Source: Desertivirga arenae (lineage in GTDB: Bacteria > Bacteroidota > Bacteroidia > Sphingobacteriales > Sphingobacteriaceae). Taken from it: a stretch of 64,000 nucleotides of DNA. Within the stretch, counting starts at the first letter, position 1. Each line of letters opens with the position of its first letter. Positions 43,008-51,930 of this stretch are shown one piece after another. The translations under genes and the position numbers were made by a program. The notes below the pieces were generated by a model. That model made no database searches. It was given only the letters and a program-made list of their open reading frames with translations, and was not told the origin of the DNA. The DNA is taken from contig NZ_JAFEWE010000009.1 in assembly GCF_017355785.1 (NCBI RefSeq), positions 124,001 to 188,000 on the forward strand, written 5' to 3'.

Positions 43008-45824
43008 ATGAACACTGGTAAACTGTTAGAAACAATTCTTCCGTCGGAACGGATAAAAACAAGATTAATAGATCTGGTTGCATACGCAGCTGATGCGGGA
43101 TTTTATCATTTGCAGCCGAAGGCTGTGGTTCAACCGGTATCAGAAGAGGAGGTTAAATCACTTTTTCAATTTTCTAAAACGCATAAAATACCACTTACAT
43201 TCCGGACAGGAGGTACAAGCTTGTCAGGACAATCCATAACTGACGGGATACTGGTCGATCTGAGCCAGTATTGGAACAAAATTTTAGTTGAGGAATCAGG
43301 AGCTTCTGTAAGGGTACAGCCGGGAATAACCGGAGCAATGGTAAATGCTCATTTGAAAAAGCATTTAAAAAAAATAGGTCCTGATCCTGCAAGTATTAAC
43401 TCTGCAATGATTGGTGGGATCTTGTCAAATAATGCAAGTGGAATGTGTTGCGGAGTTAGTAAAAACTCGTATCACACTACTAAATACATCCGGTTCATTT
43501 TGCCGGATGGCAGATCTTATTCCTCCGAAAACGCGGAAGATTATGTAAGGATCATTACCGAGTTGCCTGATTTGTGTAAAACATTATTGTCCCTTCGGGA
43601 ACAGATCCTTGGCGACAATTCGCTACTAAATTTGATCCGGAATAAGTATAAGACCAAGAACACGGTAGGGTACTCGGTAAATGCTTTTGTCGATTATCAG
43701 AATCCGCTGGATATCCTTGCGCATTTGCTTATCGGAGCAGAAGGAACACTGGGATTTATTGCAGAAGCGGTGATGACAACAGTACCTGATTATCCGGCTA
43801 AGTCTACTTCCCTGCTTTTCTTCAGCGATATTTATGCAGCTTGTCAGGCTATTGTGCCATTAACTGTCTCAGGTGCTGAAGCTGTTGAGTTGATGGACCG
43901 GGCATCTCTGCGTTCTATAGAACATATGGACGGGGTTCCTGCAGTTATAAAATTCCTTCCTGAGACAGCTGCTGCCCTCTTGGTAGAGTATCAGGCTAAT
44001 TCTGATGTGGAACTGCAGGCTAAGGTCAAGAGCTTCCATAATCTCGGATCGGAAATTTCACTTCTGCATCCTGCCGAATTCACTACGGATCCGGTGCAGC
44101 AAGCCTTTCTCTGGAAGGTCAGAAAAGGTATGTTTCCTGCTGTTGGAGCTGTACGAAAAAGCGGGACTACCGTTATTCTGGAGGACGTTGCTTTCCCTGT
44201 TGCCTCTCTGGGAGATGCTATCCTGGATCTGCAGGTATTGTTCAAAAAACATCAGTATGAAAATGCCATCATTTTTGGTCATGCAAAGGATGGTAATATA
44301 CACTTCGTTGTTACCCAGGCATTCGAAAGTCAGCTAGAAATAGAACGCTACGACAGCTTTTTAAAGGAAGTAGTGACCCTGGTTGTAGAAAAGTATCATG
44401 GAACGCTTAAAGCGGAGCATGGTACTGGTAGGAACATGGCTCCATTTGTAGAAACTGAATGGGGAGGCGAAATCTATCAGATCATGAAAACCTTGAAAGA
44501 GGCGGTCGATCCTGAAAACCTTCTTAATCCTGGGGTGATCATAAATTCTGATAAGAATGCTCACATAAAGAACCTCAAAGATCTACCTCGGGTGGAAGAA
44601 GAGGTTGACAAATGCATGGAATGTGGCTTCTGCGAACACAAATGCCCTAGTCGCGATATAACGCTTACGCCGCGGCGCAGGATTGTGGTAAGAAGAGCGA
44701 TCCTTAAGCTGAAAAGGCAAGGTGATAAAAAACAGTATAAGGAATTATTGCAGCAGTATCAGTACGATGGACTGGATACCTGTGCAGTTGACGGACTTTG
44801 TGCAACTGCTTGTCCTGTTGATATTAATACCGGGATGTTGGTTAAGCGTCTTCGCAGAGAAAATCATAGTGATACCGCTAATTCGCTTGCCTTATTTACG
44901 GCCAGGAACTTTAAGCTGGTCGAAAATTCCGTTAAACTTGGAGTAGCTGGGGGCTTGGGAATAAACAGTCTTCTGGGTGATCAGTCTTTACTAAAATTAA
45001 CTAAAGGGCTTAAGAAGTCTATACCTGCTGTACCGCTTTGGTCAAACCAGATAAAACTTTCTCCAAGCATTGTAAAGAAGCAGCCAAGGCAACTTTCTGC
45101 AGGTGGGGTGGTGTATTTCCCGACCTGTATCTCGCGGGTGATGGGTGGCTCTGCAGATAAAAAGAAAAGTACTATTGAAACTTTTATAAGCATTTCAGAA
45201 AAGGCAGGAGTTGAGTTTAAGATTCCAGATGATATTCCAGGGACATGCTGCGGTCAGATCTATTCGTCGAAAGGATTCGGAAAGGCATTTGAATATACAG
45301 CTAATGAAACGATAGAAAAGTTATGGAGATGGACTGAGCAGGGGAGATTCCCTGTGGTACTTGATATCACTTCATGTACTCATACGCTTCTTACCTGCAG
45401 CTCTGTACTAACTGAAGCGAATAAACAAAAATATGATCGTATAAAGATCATTGATAGTATTGATTATGTTCTGGACTACCTTTTACCTAAAGTCGACGTA
45501 AAGAAAACCAAGGATAAAATAGTTTTACATCCGGTTTGCTCGCTTCAAAAGATGGGCCTGGAAGGGAAGTTTGTGAAGATAGCGGCACAGCTTGCTAAAG
45601 AGGTAAAGGTTCCTATGCATTCAGGATGCTGTGGAATGGCTGGAGACAGGGGCTTTTTATTCCCTGAATTAACAGCTGCTGCAACCAGGCCAGAGGCGCT
45701 GGAGGTGCAGCAACAGGAATATGATGGATACTATTCGAGCTCAAAGACTTGTGAGATTGCAATGTCTGAAGCCGTAGGAAAGAATTACGAGTCGATAATG
45801 TGTTTGTTGGATGAGTGTATATAA
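43008..45824 (+). CDS. FAD/Fe-S D-lactate dehydrogenase-type oxidoreductase (GlcD-GlpC fusion)
   Basis: 938 residues. The FAD-binding 4 domain comes first (FRTGGTSLSGQSITDGI, about residues 65-81), then the GlcD/Dld-type C-domain (EHGTGRNMAPF near residue 475). Two 4Fe-4S motifs follow: C-x2-C-x2-C-x3-C from C536 (CMECGFCEHKCPS) and from C592 (CAVDGLCATACPVD). Then come two CCG repeats (C747-C748, C874-C875) of the heterodisulfide-reductase type. It oxidises a 2-hydroxy acid and passes electrons to quinone. Given MurQ two genes upstream, D-lactate is the natural substrate. Confidence 0.88.
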   Translation: MNTGKLLETILPSERIKTRLIDLVAYAADAGFYHLQPKAVVQPVSEEEVKSLFQFSKTHKIPLTFRTGGTSLSGQSITDGILVDLSQYWNKILVEESGASVRVQPGITGAMVNAHLKKHLKKIGPDPASINSAMIGGILSNNASGMCCGVSKNSYHTTKYIRFILPDGRSYSSENAEDYVRIITELPDLCKTLLSLREQILGDNSLLNLIRNKYKTKNTVGYSVNAFVDYQNPLDILAHLLIGAEGTLGFIAEAVMTTVPDYPAKSTSLLFFSDIYAACQAIVPLTVSGAEAVELMDRASLRSIEHMDGVPAVIKFLPETAAALLVEYQANSDVELQAKVKSFHNLGSEISLLHPAEFTTDPVQQAFLWKVRKGMFPAVGAVRKSGTTVILEDVAFPVASLGDAILDLQVLFKKHQYENAIIFGHAKDGNIHFVVTQAFESQLEIERYDSFLKEVVTLVVEKYHGTLKAEHGTGRNMAPFVETEWGGEIYQIMKTLKEAVDPENLLNPGVIINSDKNAHIKNLKDLPRVEEEVDKCMECGFCEHKCPSRDITLTPRRRIVVRRAILKLKRQGDKKQYKELLQQYQYDGLDTCAVDGLCATACPVDINTGMLVKRLRRENHSDTANSLALFTARNFKLVENSVKLGVAGGLGINSLLGDQSLLKLTKGLKKSIPAVPLWSNQIKLSPSIVKKQPRQLSAGGVVYFPTCISRVMGGSADKKKSTIETFISISEKAGVEFKIPDDIPGTCCGQIYSSKGFGKAFEYTANETIEKLWRWTEQGRFPVVLDITSCTHTLLTCSSVLTEANKQKYDRIKIIDSIDYVLDYLLPKVDVKKTKDKIVLHPVCSLQKMGLEGKFVKIAAQLAKEVKVPMHSGCCGMAGDRGFLFPELTAAATRPEALEVQQQEYDGYYSSSKTCEIAMSEAVGKNYESIMCLLDECI

Positions 45825-45852
45825 ATCTGTCTAAATAACAAATCATCAAAAT

Positions 45853-47772
45853 ATGTCGAGATTAAATCTCTTAGAAGAAACCAGATTTGAAAAACTACCT
45901 GTATCTATTTTTGCTGATAAAGAAACTGCATCTAAAGCTGTAGCCGCGCGGATAGCGGGTATTATCAGAGTAAAGCAGGAAAAGTCTGAACATGCAATTC
46001 TTGGACTGGCAACAGGGGTAACACCCTTGCAAGTGTATGCCGAGTTGATCCGCTTGCATAAGGAGGAAGGTCTTAGCTTCAAAAACGTTATTACTTTCAA
46101 TCTCGACGAATATTATCCTATGCAGCCAGGTGCTGAGCAGAGCTATGTAAGGTTCATGCACGAGAATTTGTTTGATCATATTGATATTGATCCTGTCAAT
46201 GTGAATATTCCGAATGGAACCTTGAGTCCCGAGGAAGTGAACGAGTTCTGCCTGCAGTACGAGAAGAAGATCTCCGACCTGGGAGGTTTGGATGTTCAGA
46301 TCCTTGGTATCGGTCGTACCGGTCACATCGGTTTTAATGAACCTGGTTCTGCACCTAATTCGGGTACCCGTGTAGTAACCCTTCACGACCTTACCCGTCG
46401 TGATGCGGCTCATGATTTTGGAGGAAAGGAAAATGTTCCGGTAAAGGCGATCACCATGGGAGTGGGAACGATCTTTAAAGCAAGAGAAATTATCCTGATG
46501 GCCTGGAGCGGAAAGAAAGCTCCGATCATCCGAAAGGCAGTAGAAGGGGAGATCTCTTCAGATGTTCCGGCAACCTATCTTCAGCTATCCAATAATGTAG
46601 AATTCGTTTTGGATCAGGATGCAGCTGCTGATTTGACCCGCTTCAATACGCCATGGTTAGTGAAAGACATGGTTTGGGATGAGAAGAACATCAGGAAAGC
46701 GGTGATCTGGCTGGCTAAGGCGGTAAATAAACCAATCCTTAAACTTACAGAAGAGGATTATAATAATAATGGTATGGCTCAGCTGGCAACTGAACAGGGG
46801 CCTGTTTACGATATCAATATCAGGATCTTTAACGCCGTACAGCATACCATTACAGGTTGGCCGGGAGGAAAGCCAAATGCAGATGATTCACAACGGCCAG
46901 AGAGAAGGGATCCGGCAAAGAAAAGGGTGCTGTTGTTCTCTCCTCACCCGGATGATGATGTAATTTCTATGGGAGGTACCTTCATCCGCCTGGCTGATCA
47001 TGGTCACGATGTTCATGTGGCTTATCAAACTTCAGGAAATACAGCCGTATGGGATGATGATGTACTGCGTTTTGTAGAGTTTGCGATAGATTTTGGAGCA
47101 GCACAAGGACAGGATACAACGGACCTTAAAGCGTTATATGCAGAAATGAAGGCTTTCTTTGACGAGAAGACTCCCAATCAGGAGGATCTTAAAGAAATCC
47201 AGCGGGTGAAAGGATTGATCCGTAAGGGAGAAGCAATTGCCGGAGCCCGTTATGCAGGTCTTCCTGATGATCATATTCATTTCATGGACCTTCCATTCTA
47301 TGACCGGGCTAAGAAGCAAAAGAAAGTAAGTTACGAAGATGATATCCTTCAAACGATGGAGCTGTTAAAAGAGGTAAAGCCTCATCAGGTGTATGCTGCC
47401 GGTGATTTTGCCGATCCGCACGGTACCCATAAGATCTGCTTTAATATTATCCATGAAGCTTTAAAAAGGCTTAAAGCCACAGAGGATTGGATTGCAGATT
47501 GCTGGTTGTGGTTATATCGCGGAGCATGGCATGAGTTTGAAATCCATGAAATAGAAATGGCAGTCCCACTTTCGCCACAGGAAGTAGAGCGCAAGCGTAT
47601 GGCTATCTTCAAACACCAGTCGCAAAAAGACCGTGCCGTATTCCCGGGAGATGATTCAAGGGAGTTCTGGATCAGGGCTGAAGACCGGACCAAAGAGACA
47701 GCAAGAGCTTATAACCAACTGGGGCTGGCTGAATATGAAGCAATCGAAGCATTTGTAAGGTTTCATTATTAA
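45853..47772 (+). CDS. nagB: Glucosamine-6-phosphate deaminase fused to a PIG-L deacetylase domain
   Basis: 639 residues. The N-terminal half is NagB-like: ATGVTPLQVYAELIRLHKE, TFNLDEYYPM (catalytic Asp-Glu near 79) and GIGRTGHIGFNEPGS (His and Glu near 152). The C-terminal half, from about residue 350, is a PIG-L/LmbE deacetylase with its zinc motif FSPHPDDDVISMGG (about 363) and DPHGTHK (about 521). This fusion is common in Bacteroidota. NagB makes Fru-6-P from GlcN-6-P. No nagA lies in the locus, so the PIG-L part may deacetylate GlcNAc-6-P. That is an inference. Confidence 0.85.
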   Translation: MSRLNLLEETRFEKLPVSIFADKETASKAVAARIAGIIRVKQEKSEHAILGLATGVTPLQVYAELIRLHKEEGLSFKNVITFNLDEYYPMQPGAEQSYVRFMHENLFDHIDIDPVNVNIPNGTLSPEEVNEFCLQYEKKISDLGGLDVQILGIGRTGHIGFNEPGSAPNSGTRVVTLHDLTRRDAAHDFGGKENVPVKAITMGVGTIFKAREIILMAWSGKKAPIIRKAVEGEISSDVPATYLQLSNNVEFVLDQDAAADLTRFNTPWLVKDMVWDEKNIRKAVIWLAKAVNKPILKLTEEDYNNNGMAQLATEQGPVYDINIRIFNAVQHTITGWPGGKPNADDSQRPERRDPAKKRVLLFSPHPDDDVISMGGTFIRLADHGHDVHVAYQTSGNTAVWDDDVLRFVEFAIDFGAAQGQDTTDLKALYAEMKAFFDEKTPNQEDLKEIQRVKGLIRKGEAIAGARYAGLPDDHIHFMDLPFYDRAKKQKKVSYEDDILQTMELLKEVKPHQVYAAGDFADPHGTHKICFNIIHEALKRLKATEDWIADCWLWLYRGAWHEFEIHEIEMAVPLSPQEVERKRMAIFKHQSQKDRAVFPGDDSREFWIRAEDRTKETARAYNQLGLAEYEAIEAFVRFHY

Positions 47773-47857
47773 ACCGGAAGCTTAGTGTTTGCAGTTGCTT
47801 GCAGGGGTTGAAAGAAGGCAGAAACGATGAAAATTTGAAGCTAAGATCTTTTCCGGT
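47773..47857 (+). repeat. Long imperfect inverted repeat after the nagB fusion gene
   Basis: ACCGGAA (47773-47779) pairs with TTCCGGT (47851-47857), and CTTAG with CTAAG further in (47781-47785 and 47841-47845). It starts right after the stop codon and has no T run. It may fold the 3' end of the 15.6-kb operon mRNA. Confidence 0.45.
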
Positions 47858-48013
47858 AATAGGAAATGGGTTCAAGGTTTTATTACTGATTTGAAATTTT
47901 CTGAAAGGCTAGTTTCCGTTAAGACAATTTTAACCGATTGTTATCATATTAATTCGCTTAAAAAGATCCAGTATGAGCAGGTATATTTGCTTACGCAATT
48001 GGATTTGCAGCGC

Positions 48014-48062
48014 GTAGAGAGCTGATCAGGCAGTCATAGAAGGTTCGAGTCCTTCCTCTACA
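48014..48062 (+). pseudogene. tRNA-like 3' fragment
   Basis: GAAGG-TTCGAGT-CCTTC at 48039-48055 is a perfect T-arm with the invariant TTCGA loop. Next comes CTCTAC, which can pair with GTAGAG at 48014-48019, 19 nt before the T-arm. No D-arm and no proper anticodon arm can be drawn, so this is not a working tRNA. A terminator lies 25 bases downstream, as after a real tRNA. It may be the remnant of a tRNA or an att-type copy of a tRNA end. The 407-bp gap around it holds no other clear gene before 48180. Confidence 0.5.
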
Positions 48063-48087
48063 TCTTTTCATTTTGCTATATCAAAGG

Positions 48088-48107
48088 AGCCCCGAAAGGG
48101 GCTTTAT
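48088..48107 (+). terminator. Terminator hairpin after the tRNA-like fragment
   Basis: AGCCCC / GGGGCT with a GAAA tetraloop, followed by TTAT. It is preceded by AAAGG, so the stem may be a little longer. Confidence 0.65.
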
Positions 48108-48179
48108 CTGCATATTTGTTTTATGTTTTCTTAACAACCAGTTAATATATTCTTAACGCTTCGGTCCTTAATTTGTAGT

Positions 48180-48419
48180 ATGAGGAGTATGAGCGTTCCA
48201 ATATATGCAATAGTGGAACTGTTAATTAGATTGGAAGAATATAATCCGAAGATCGGCAACTATAAAGATCACGCTATCACAGAAAAGAATGTTCGAGTAA
48301 CCACATCGACTGGACATATTTTATTTCCCCTATCCCTGGTCATGAACCAATTTCACAGTCCCGAAGCTATTGATGAAACAACTTTGAAGCTAATGGCTGT
48401 CAGTTACAGTCCTATGTAG
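48180..48419 (+). CDS. Hypothetical small protein
   Basis: 79 residues (begins MRSMSVPIYAIVELLIRLEE), with no signal peptide, membrane segment or motif that I recognise. The start ATG follows TTAATTTGTAGT closely, leaving little or no 5' leader; ATG 48189 is an alternative. Whether it is expressed is uncertain. The codon pattern looks coding over its full length. Confidence 0.45.
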   Translation: MRSMSVPIYAIVELLIRLEEYNPKIGNYKDHAITEKNVRVTTSTGHILFPLSLVMNQFHSPEAIDETTLKLMAVSYSPM

Positions 48420-48552
48420 GAAGTTAAGGAACAAGTTTTCTGATAATTTCACCGTCAAATTCCCATCGTTTACCGAATAAACTAATCATACTGCCTAAAT
48501 AATATTGTGCTATATTTCCGGTGCCATTACTTTTGGATAAAATTCATATTAG

Positions 48553-49380
48553 ATGAACAACATTAAAGACAAGGGTCCGGAATCAAAGAAGAAGAAGTGG
48601 GTAGGAATTATATTTCTTGTTGTAGGCTTATTAATGCTTTCAAAACAGTTAGGAGTTTTTATTCCTGATTGGGTGATAAGCTGGCCGATGTTCTTAATAC
48701 TTGTGGGAGTTATAAGCGGACGACGTCACAATTACCAGAATCCCGGATCCTACGTAATTATATTAATCGGCGTAGTTTTTCTGCTGGATAAGATATTTGA
48801 CGGTGTGGATTTTCATGATTTTGCTTTTCCTATAGCAATTATGGGTTTAGGCTTGTACCTCATTCTTGGAAAGAAGAAAAACTTCAGGAAACGCTTTGGT
48901 CAGGAGTTTTCACGAACTGAGGAATGGGATAAACGCGTATTTGTTGAGGAAGAACCTATAGACCCAGCCAATGGACCAATAGCAGAGGGTGACGCTGAGC
49001 CAATAAAGGAGAAGTATGAAAAAACAACTTATTCGCCTGACGACTATCTCGATACTGTAGCGGTCTTTGGGGGAGTGAAGAAAAATATCGTATCCCGTAA
49101 TTTTAAGGAAGGGGATGTGACGACGATTATGGGGGGAGTGGAGCTTAACTTTATTCAAGCTGATATCCAGGGAACAGCCATCCTTGATGTAACTCAGTTG
49201 TTCGGCGGGACCAAAATTATAGTTCCTCAACAATGGAAAATTGCCTCAGAGATGGTCGCAGTTTTTGGAGGAGTGGAAGATAAGCGGCCAATTGTTCACG
49301 GAGCTATCCCTTCAGAGGAGAAGATATTGATCATTAAGGGTACCTCCATATTTGGAGGTATTGATATCAGAAGTTATTAA
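48553..49380 (+). CDS. LiaF-like membrane protein (DUF5668 plus cell-wall-active response domain)
   Basis: 275 residues. The N-terminal part has three or four short membrane helices of the LiaF transmembrane type (IIFLVVGLLMLSKQLG; GSYVIILIGVVFLLDKIF). The C-terminal part repeats the FGGV motif (VAVFGGVKKNIVSRNFKEGD; QLFGGTKIIVP; VAVFGGVEDKR) of the beta-helical DUF2154-like domain. In Firmicutes LiaF restrains a LiaS kinase. Here the next genes are a LytS-type kinase and its regulator, so a similar sensing or inhibiting role is plausible. Confidence 0.82.
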   Translation: MNNIKDKGPESKKKKWVGIIFLVVGLLMLSKQLGVFIPDWVISWPMFLILVGVISGRRHNYQNPGSYVIILIGVVFLLDKIFDGVDFHDFAFPIAIMGLGLYLILGKKKNFRKRFGQEFSRTEEWDKRVFVEEEPIDPANGPIAEGDAEPIKEKYEKTTYSPDDYLDTVAVFGGVKKNIVSRNFKEGDVTTIMGGVELNFIQADIQGTAILDVTQLFGGTKIIVPQQWKIASEMVAVFGGVEDKRPIVHGAIPSEEKILIIKGTSIFGGIDIRSY

Positions 49381-49400
49381 TAACTGAAATTTAACTTAGC

Positions 49401-50435
49401 TTGGCAGTTTCACCATTTTCCTCAAACCGGATCCTAAGTGTCTTTGCAATTGCATGGATATTTTGGGTGCTTATGCATGCGGCAACCTTGTACTGGTTAG
49501 GTTTTGAGGTAGGCATGGCAGCGGTTGATGCTGGAGTATCCTGTACGCTACTTTTACTTGCATCGCTCGTTGTAAGCAATACGCTACGCTTTTATACCCC
49601 CGGCAAGGAGAGCTATTTTAATATTGTTGCATGGTGCTTCCTGTTAACTCTTATAGCTGTTTTTGTAAGTCGCTTTCTTCTTCTTTATTTATATTCTGAT
49701 GATAAGATCTATGCCAGGGTAGTAGAAAAGTCATTGATCATAAGAGCTTGTGTTGGTTTTCTTCTCATTACAGGTACAGCCGTGCTTAGTATTTTATGGA
49801 ACACCCTACAGGATCAGAAGGAGAATGAGAAGCGAAAGACAGAAGCTGAGAGGCTGGCCCGGGAAGCCGAATTATATAATCTGCGCCAGCAATTACAGCC
49901 TCACTTTCTTTTTAACAGCTTAAATTCCATCAGTGCTTTAATTGGACGAAGACCGGAGGAAGCAAGGAAAATGATCTATCAGCTATCTGATTTCTTGAGA
50001 GGCACCTTACGGAAGGAGGAGAATGAATTTGTAACCCTGGAGGATGAATTGAATCATTTACAACTGTACCTCGATATTGAGAGGGTTCGTTTCGGACATA
50101 GGTTGGCCACTGAAATTACCAAGGAGGATTCCTGCGATACGTTAAGACTACCCGCCATGTTACTGCAACCCATTGTGGAGAACGCGATAAAGTTCGGTTT
50201 GTATGATACTGTAGGGCAGGTTTCAATTACTGTCGTTGCCCGCTGTATTCAGAATTACCTTGAGTTGCGCATCCAGAATCCCTACGACCCCGACTCGTCT
50301 CTTCCCAAAAGTGGAACCGGGTTTGGACTAACGGGCATTAAAAGACGCTTATATTTATTATTTGCTCGTACAGATTTAATTGAAACACGCGGAGAAAATA
50401 ATATTTTTACGACTATAGTTCGAATTCCTCAATGA
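49401..50435 (+). CDS. LytS/YehU-type sensor histidine kinase
   Basis: 344 residues, TTG start. A stop codon lies three codons upstream and the first ATG is 25 codons inside, so TTG is the best start. Four membrane helices occupy about residues 10-135, followed by a short coiled coil. The His_kinase domain carries H168 in QPHFLFNSLNSIS, and the ATP lid includes PAMLLQPIVENAIKFG and GTGFGLTGI. The gene lies 20 bp after the LiaF-like gene and overlaps the regulator gene by 4 bp. Confidence 0.88.
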   Translation: MAVSPFSSNRILSVFAIAWIFWVLMHAATLYWLGFEVGMAAVDAGVSCTLLLLASLVVSNTLRFYTPGKESYFNIVAWCFLLTLIAVFVSRFLLLYLYSDDKIYARVVEKSLIIRACVGFLLITGTAVLSILWNTLQDQKENEKRKTEAERLAREAELYNLRQQLQPHFLFNSLNSISALIGRRPEEARKMIYQLSDFLRGTLRKEENEFVTLEDELNHLQLYLDIERVRFGHRLATEITKEDSCDTLRLPAMLLQPIVENAIKFGLYDTVGQVSITVVARCIQNYLELRIQNPYDPDSSLPKSGTGFGLTGIKRRLYLLFARTDLIETRGENNIFTTIVRIPQ

Positions 50436-51178
50436 TGACAAGGGCAATTTTAATAGACGATGAACCTCTGGCGAGAGAAGTTGTAAGAGAATATCTAGAA
50501 GATTTTCCGGAAATAGAAGTTGTGGCAGAATGTAATGATGGTTTTGAAGGAGTTAAAGCCGTAGCACTGCATAAGCCAGATCTGATATTTCTGGATATTC
50601 AAATGCCCAAAATAACAGGGTTCGAGATGTTAGAATTGCTGGAAGAGCGACCAGCCGTGATATTCACTTCCGCTTTTGATGAGTTTGCTATTAAAGCTTT
50701 TGAGGCCCACGCTATAGATTATTTATTGAAGCCCTTTGCCAGGGACCGGTTTAAGAAAGCGGTAGAAAAATGGTTGGAGCAGAAAAACCTTACGGAAGCC
50801 AAACTCCAAGTTCAATCATTGCTTGAAAGCTCAAATCCCGCTCCAGGGAAGACGGAGCGTATTGTTGTTAAGTCGGGAAGTTCTATTAAGATAATACCCG
50901 CCGCGGAAGTAAGATTTCTGGAAGCCTATGATGACTATGTTAAGATACATACTCCGGAGGGTGTATTCCTTAAAAACAAGACAATGGCTTTTTTTGAAAA
51001 TAACCTTGATGAAAAGCAGTTTGTCAGGGTCCATCGTTCTTTCATTGTTCAGGTCTCTCAGATAACCGGCCTTACTCCTTACGAAAAGGACTCTTATAAA
51101 GTCCAGTTAAAGACAGGCGATAGCTTGCCTGTTAGTAAAACCGGCTATGGCAAACTGAAGCAATTGCTGCAGATTTAG
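50432..51178 (+). CDS. LytTR-family response regulator
   Basis: 248 residues. The receiver domain has D55 as phosphorylation site (LIFLDIQMPK) and Lys in LLKPFARDRF. From about residue 145 the LytTR DNA-binding domain follows (VKSGSSIKIIPAAEVRFLEA, then DDYVKIHT). It is coupled to the kinase gene by an ATGATGA overlap. It probably controls membrane or cell-wall functions together with the LiaF-like protein; the target genes are not visible. Confidence 0.9.
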   Translation: MMTRAILIDDEPLAREVVREYLEDFPEIEVVAECNDGFEGVKAVALHKPDLIFLDIQMPKITGFEMLELLEERPAVIFTSAFDEFAIKAFEAHAIDYLLKPFARDRFKKAVEKWLEQKNLTEAKLQVQSLLESSNPAPGKTERIVVKSGSSIKIIPAAEVRFLEAYDDYVKIHTPEGVFLKNKTMAFFENNLDEKQFVRVHRSFIVQVSQITGLTPYEKDSYKVQLKTGDSLPVSKTGYGKLKQLLQI

Positions 51179-51239
51179 TGGTGTAGCATTCGAAGTGGGG
51201 CATAAGACGAGTTAAGTAAAGTTGCAAAAGAAGAGCAAC

Positions 51240-51764
51240 CTAAAACTCGATGAACTGTTTAATCTGTTGATTGGTGTATTTCACGGTATCTTCCTTAAAC
51301 AATTCTCCCTCCTCATTGAATTCTTTATGAATATGGGGAATATGGAGTTTTAACGGAAGTACATGCATATTAATGTAGTGACAAACTCCAGTAAAATGTT
51401 CCACCCCTCTTATGTTCCCATATTTTCCTGTAGAAACGCCAACAAGGGCAGATTTCTTTCCTGCGAAGCTTTCAGGAAATTTACAGGCATCAATAAACAA
51501 TTTAAGAATGCCTGGATAACTACCGTTATATTCGGGAATAATGAAAACGAATTTTTTCGATCTTGATACTAATTCCTGCACTGGCTCCCAAGTGGGAAGC
51601 TTGTGGTTTTCATACATCTCAGGGTGAACTAAACCTTCAGGAAGGTTTTCAAGGGAGAGGATTTCAGCAAGCTGTTCCTGCTCATAAAACTTCTTCAAAT
51701 AGTATTCAGCAAGCTTCAAAGTATAGCTTCCAGGGCGGTTAGTGCTGGCAACGATGGTTATCAT
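51240..51764 (-). CDS. NADPH-dependent FMN reductase-type flavoprotein
   Basis: 174 residues with a flavodoxin-like fold. FMN phosphate is held by STNRPGSYTLKLA (residues 6-18), and PEYNGSYPGILK (about 77-88) is the second FMN motif. The family reduces FMN, quinones, azo dyes or chromate. It is a single gene between the regulator and parA, divergent from parA. Confidence 0.85.
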   Translation of the reverse strand: MITIVASTNRPGSYTLKLAEYYLKKFYEQEQLAEILSLENLPEGLVHPEMYENHKLPTWEPVQELVSRSKKFVFIIPEYNGSYPGILKLFIDACKFPESFAGKKSALVGVSTGKYGNIRGVEHFTGVCHYINMHVLPLKLHIPHIHKEFNEEGELFKEDTVKYTNQQIKQFIEF

Positions 51765-51930
51765 TTGTGGATAATATGTGTAAAACCCGTAACAGGCTCT
51801 CCGATTAAATAGTTTAAAGTTTGTATCTTAGTCGATTGTTAAAAAGTATTCGAAGACGCAAAAATAGCATTTTAATTGAGCGTTTTGGATGAATAAGATT
51901 GACAAGAATCCGTAAAATATTAGGTAAGGA

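Noticed and set aside
47773-48062. tmRNA ending in the tRNA-like piece
   Set aside because: No tag-peptide reading frame ending in ALAA and no 5' partner for a full acceptor stem at the far end were found.
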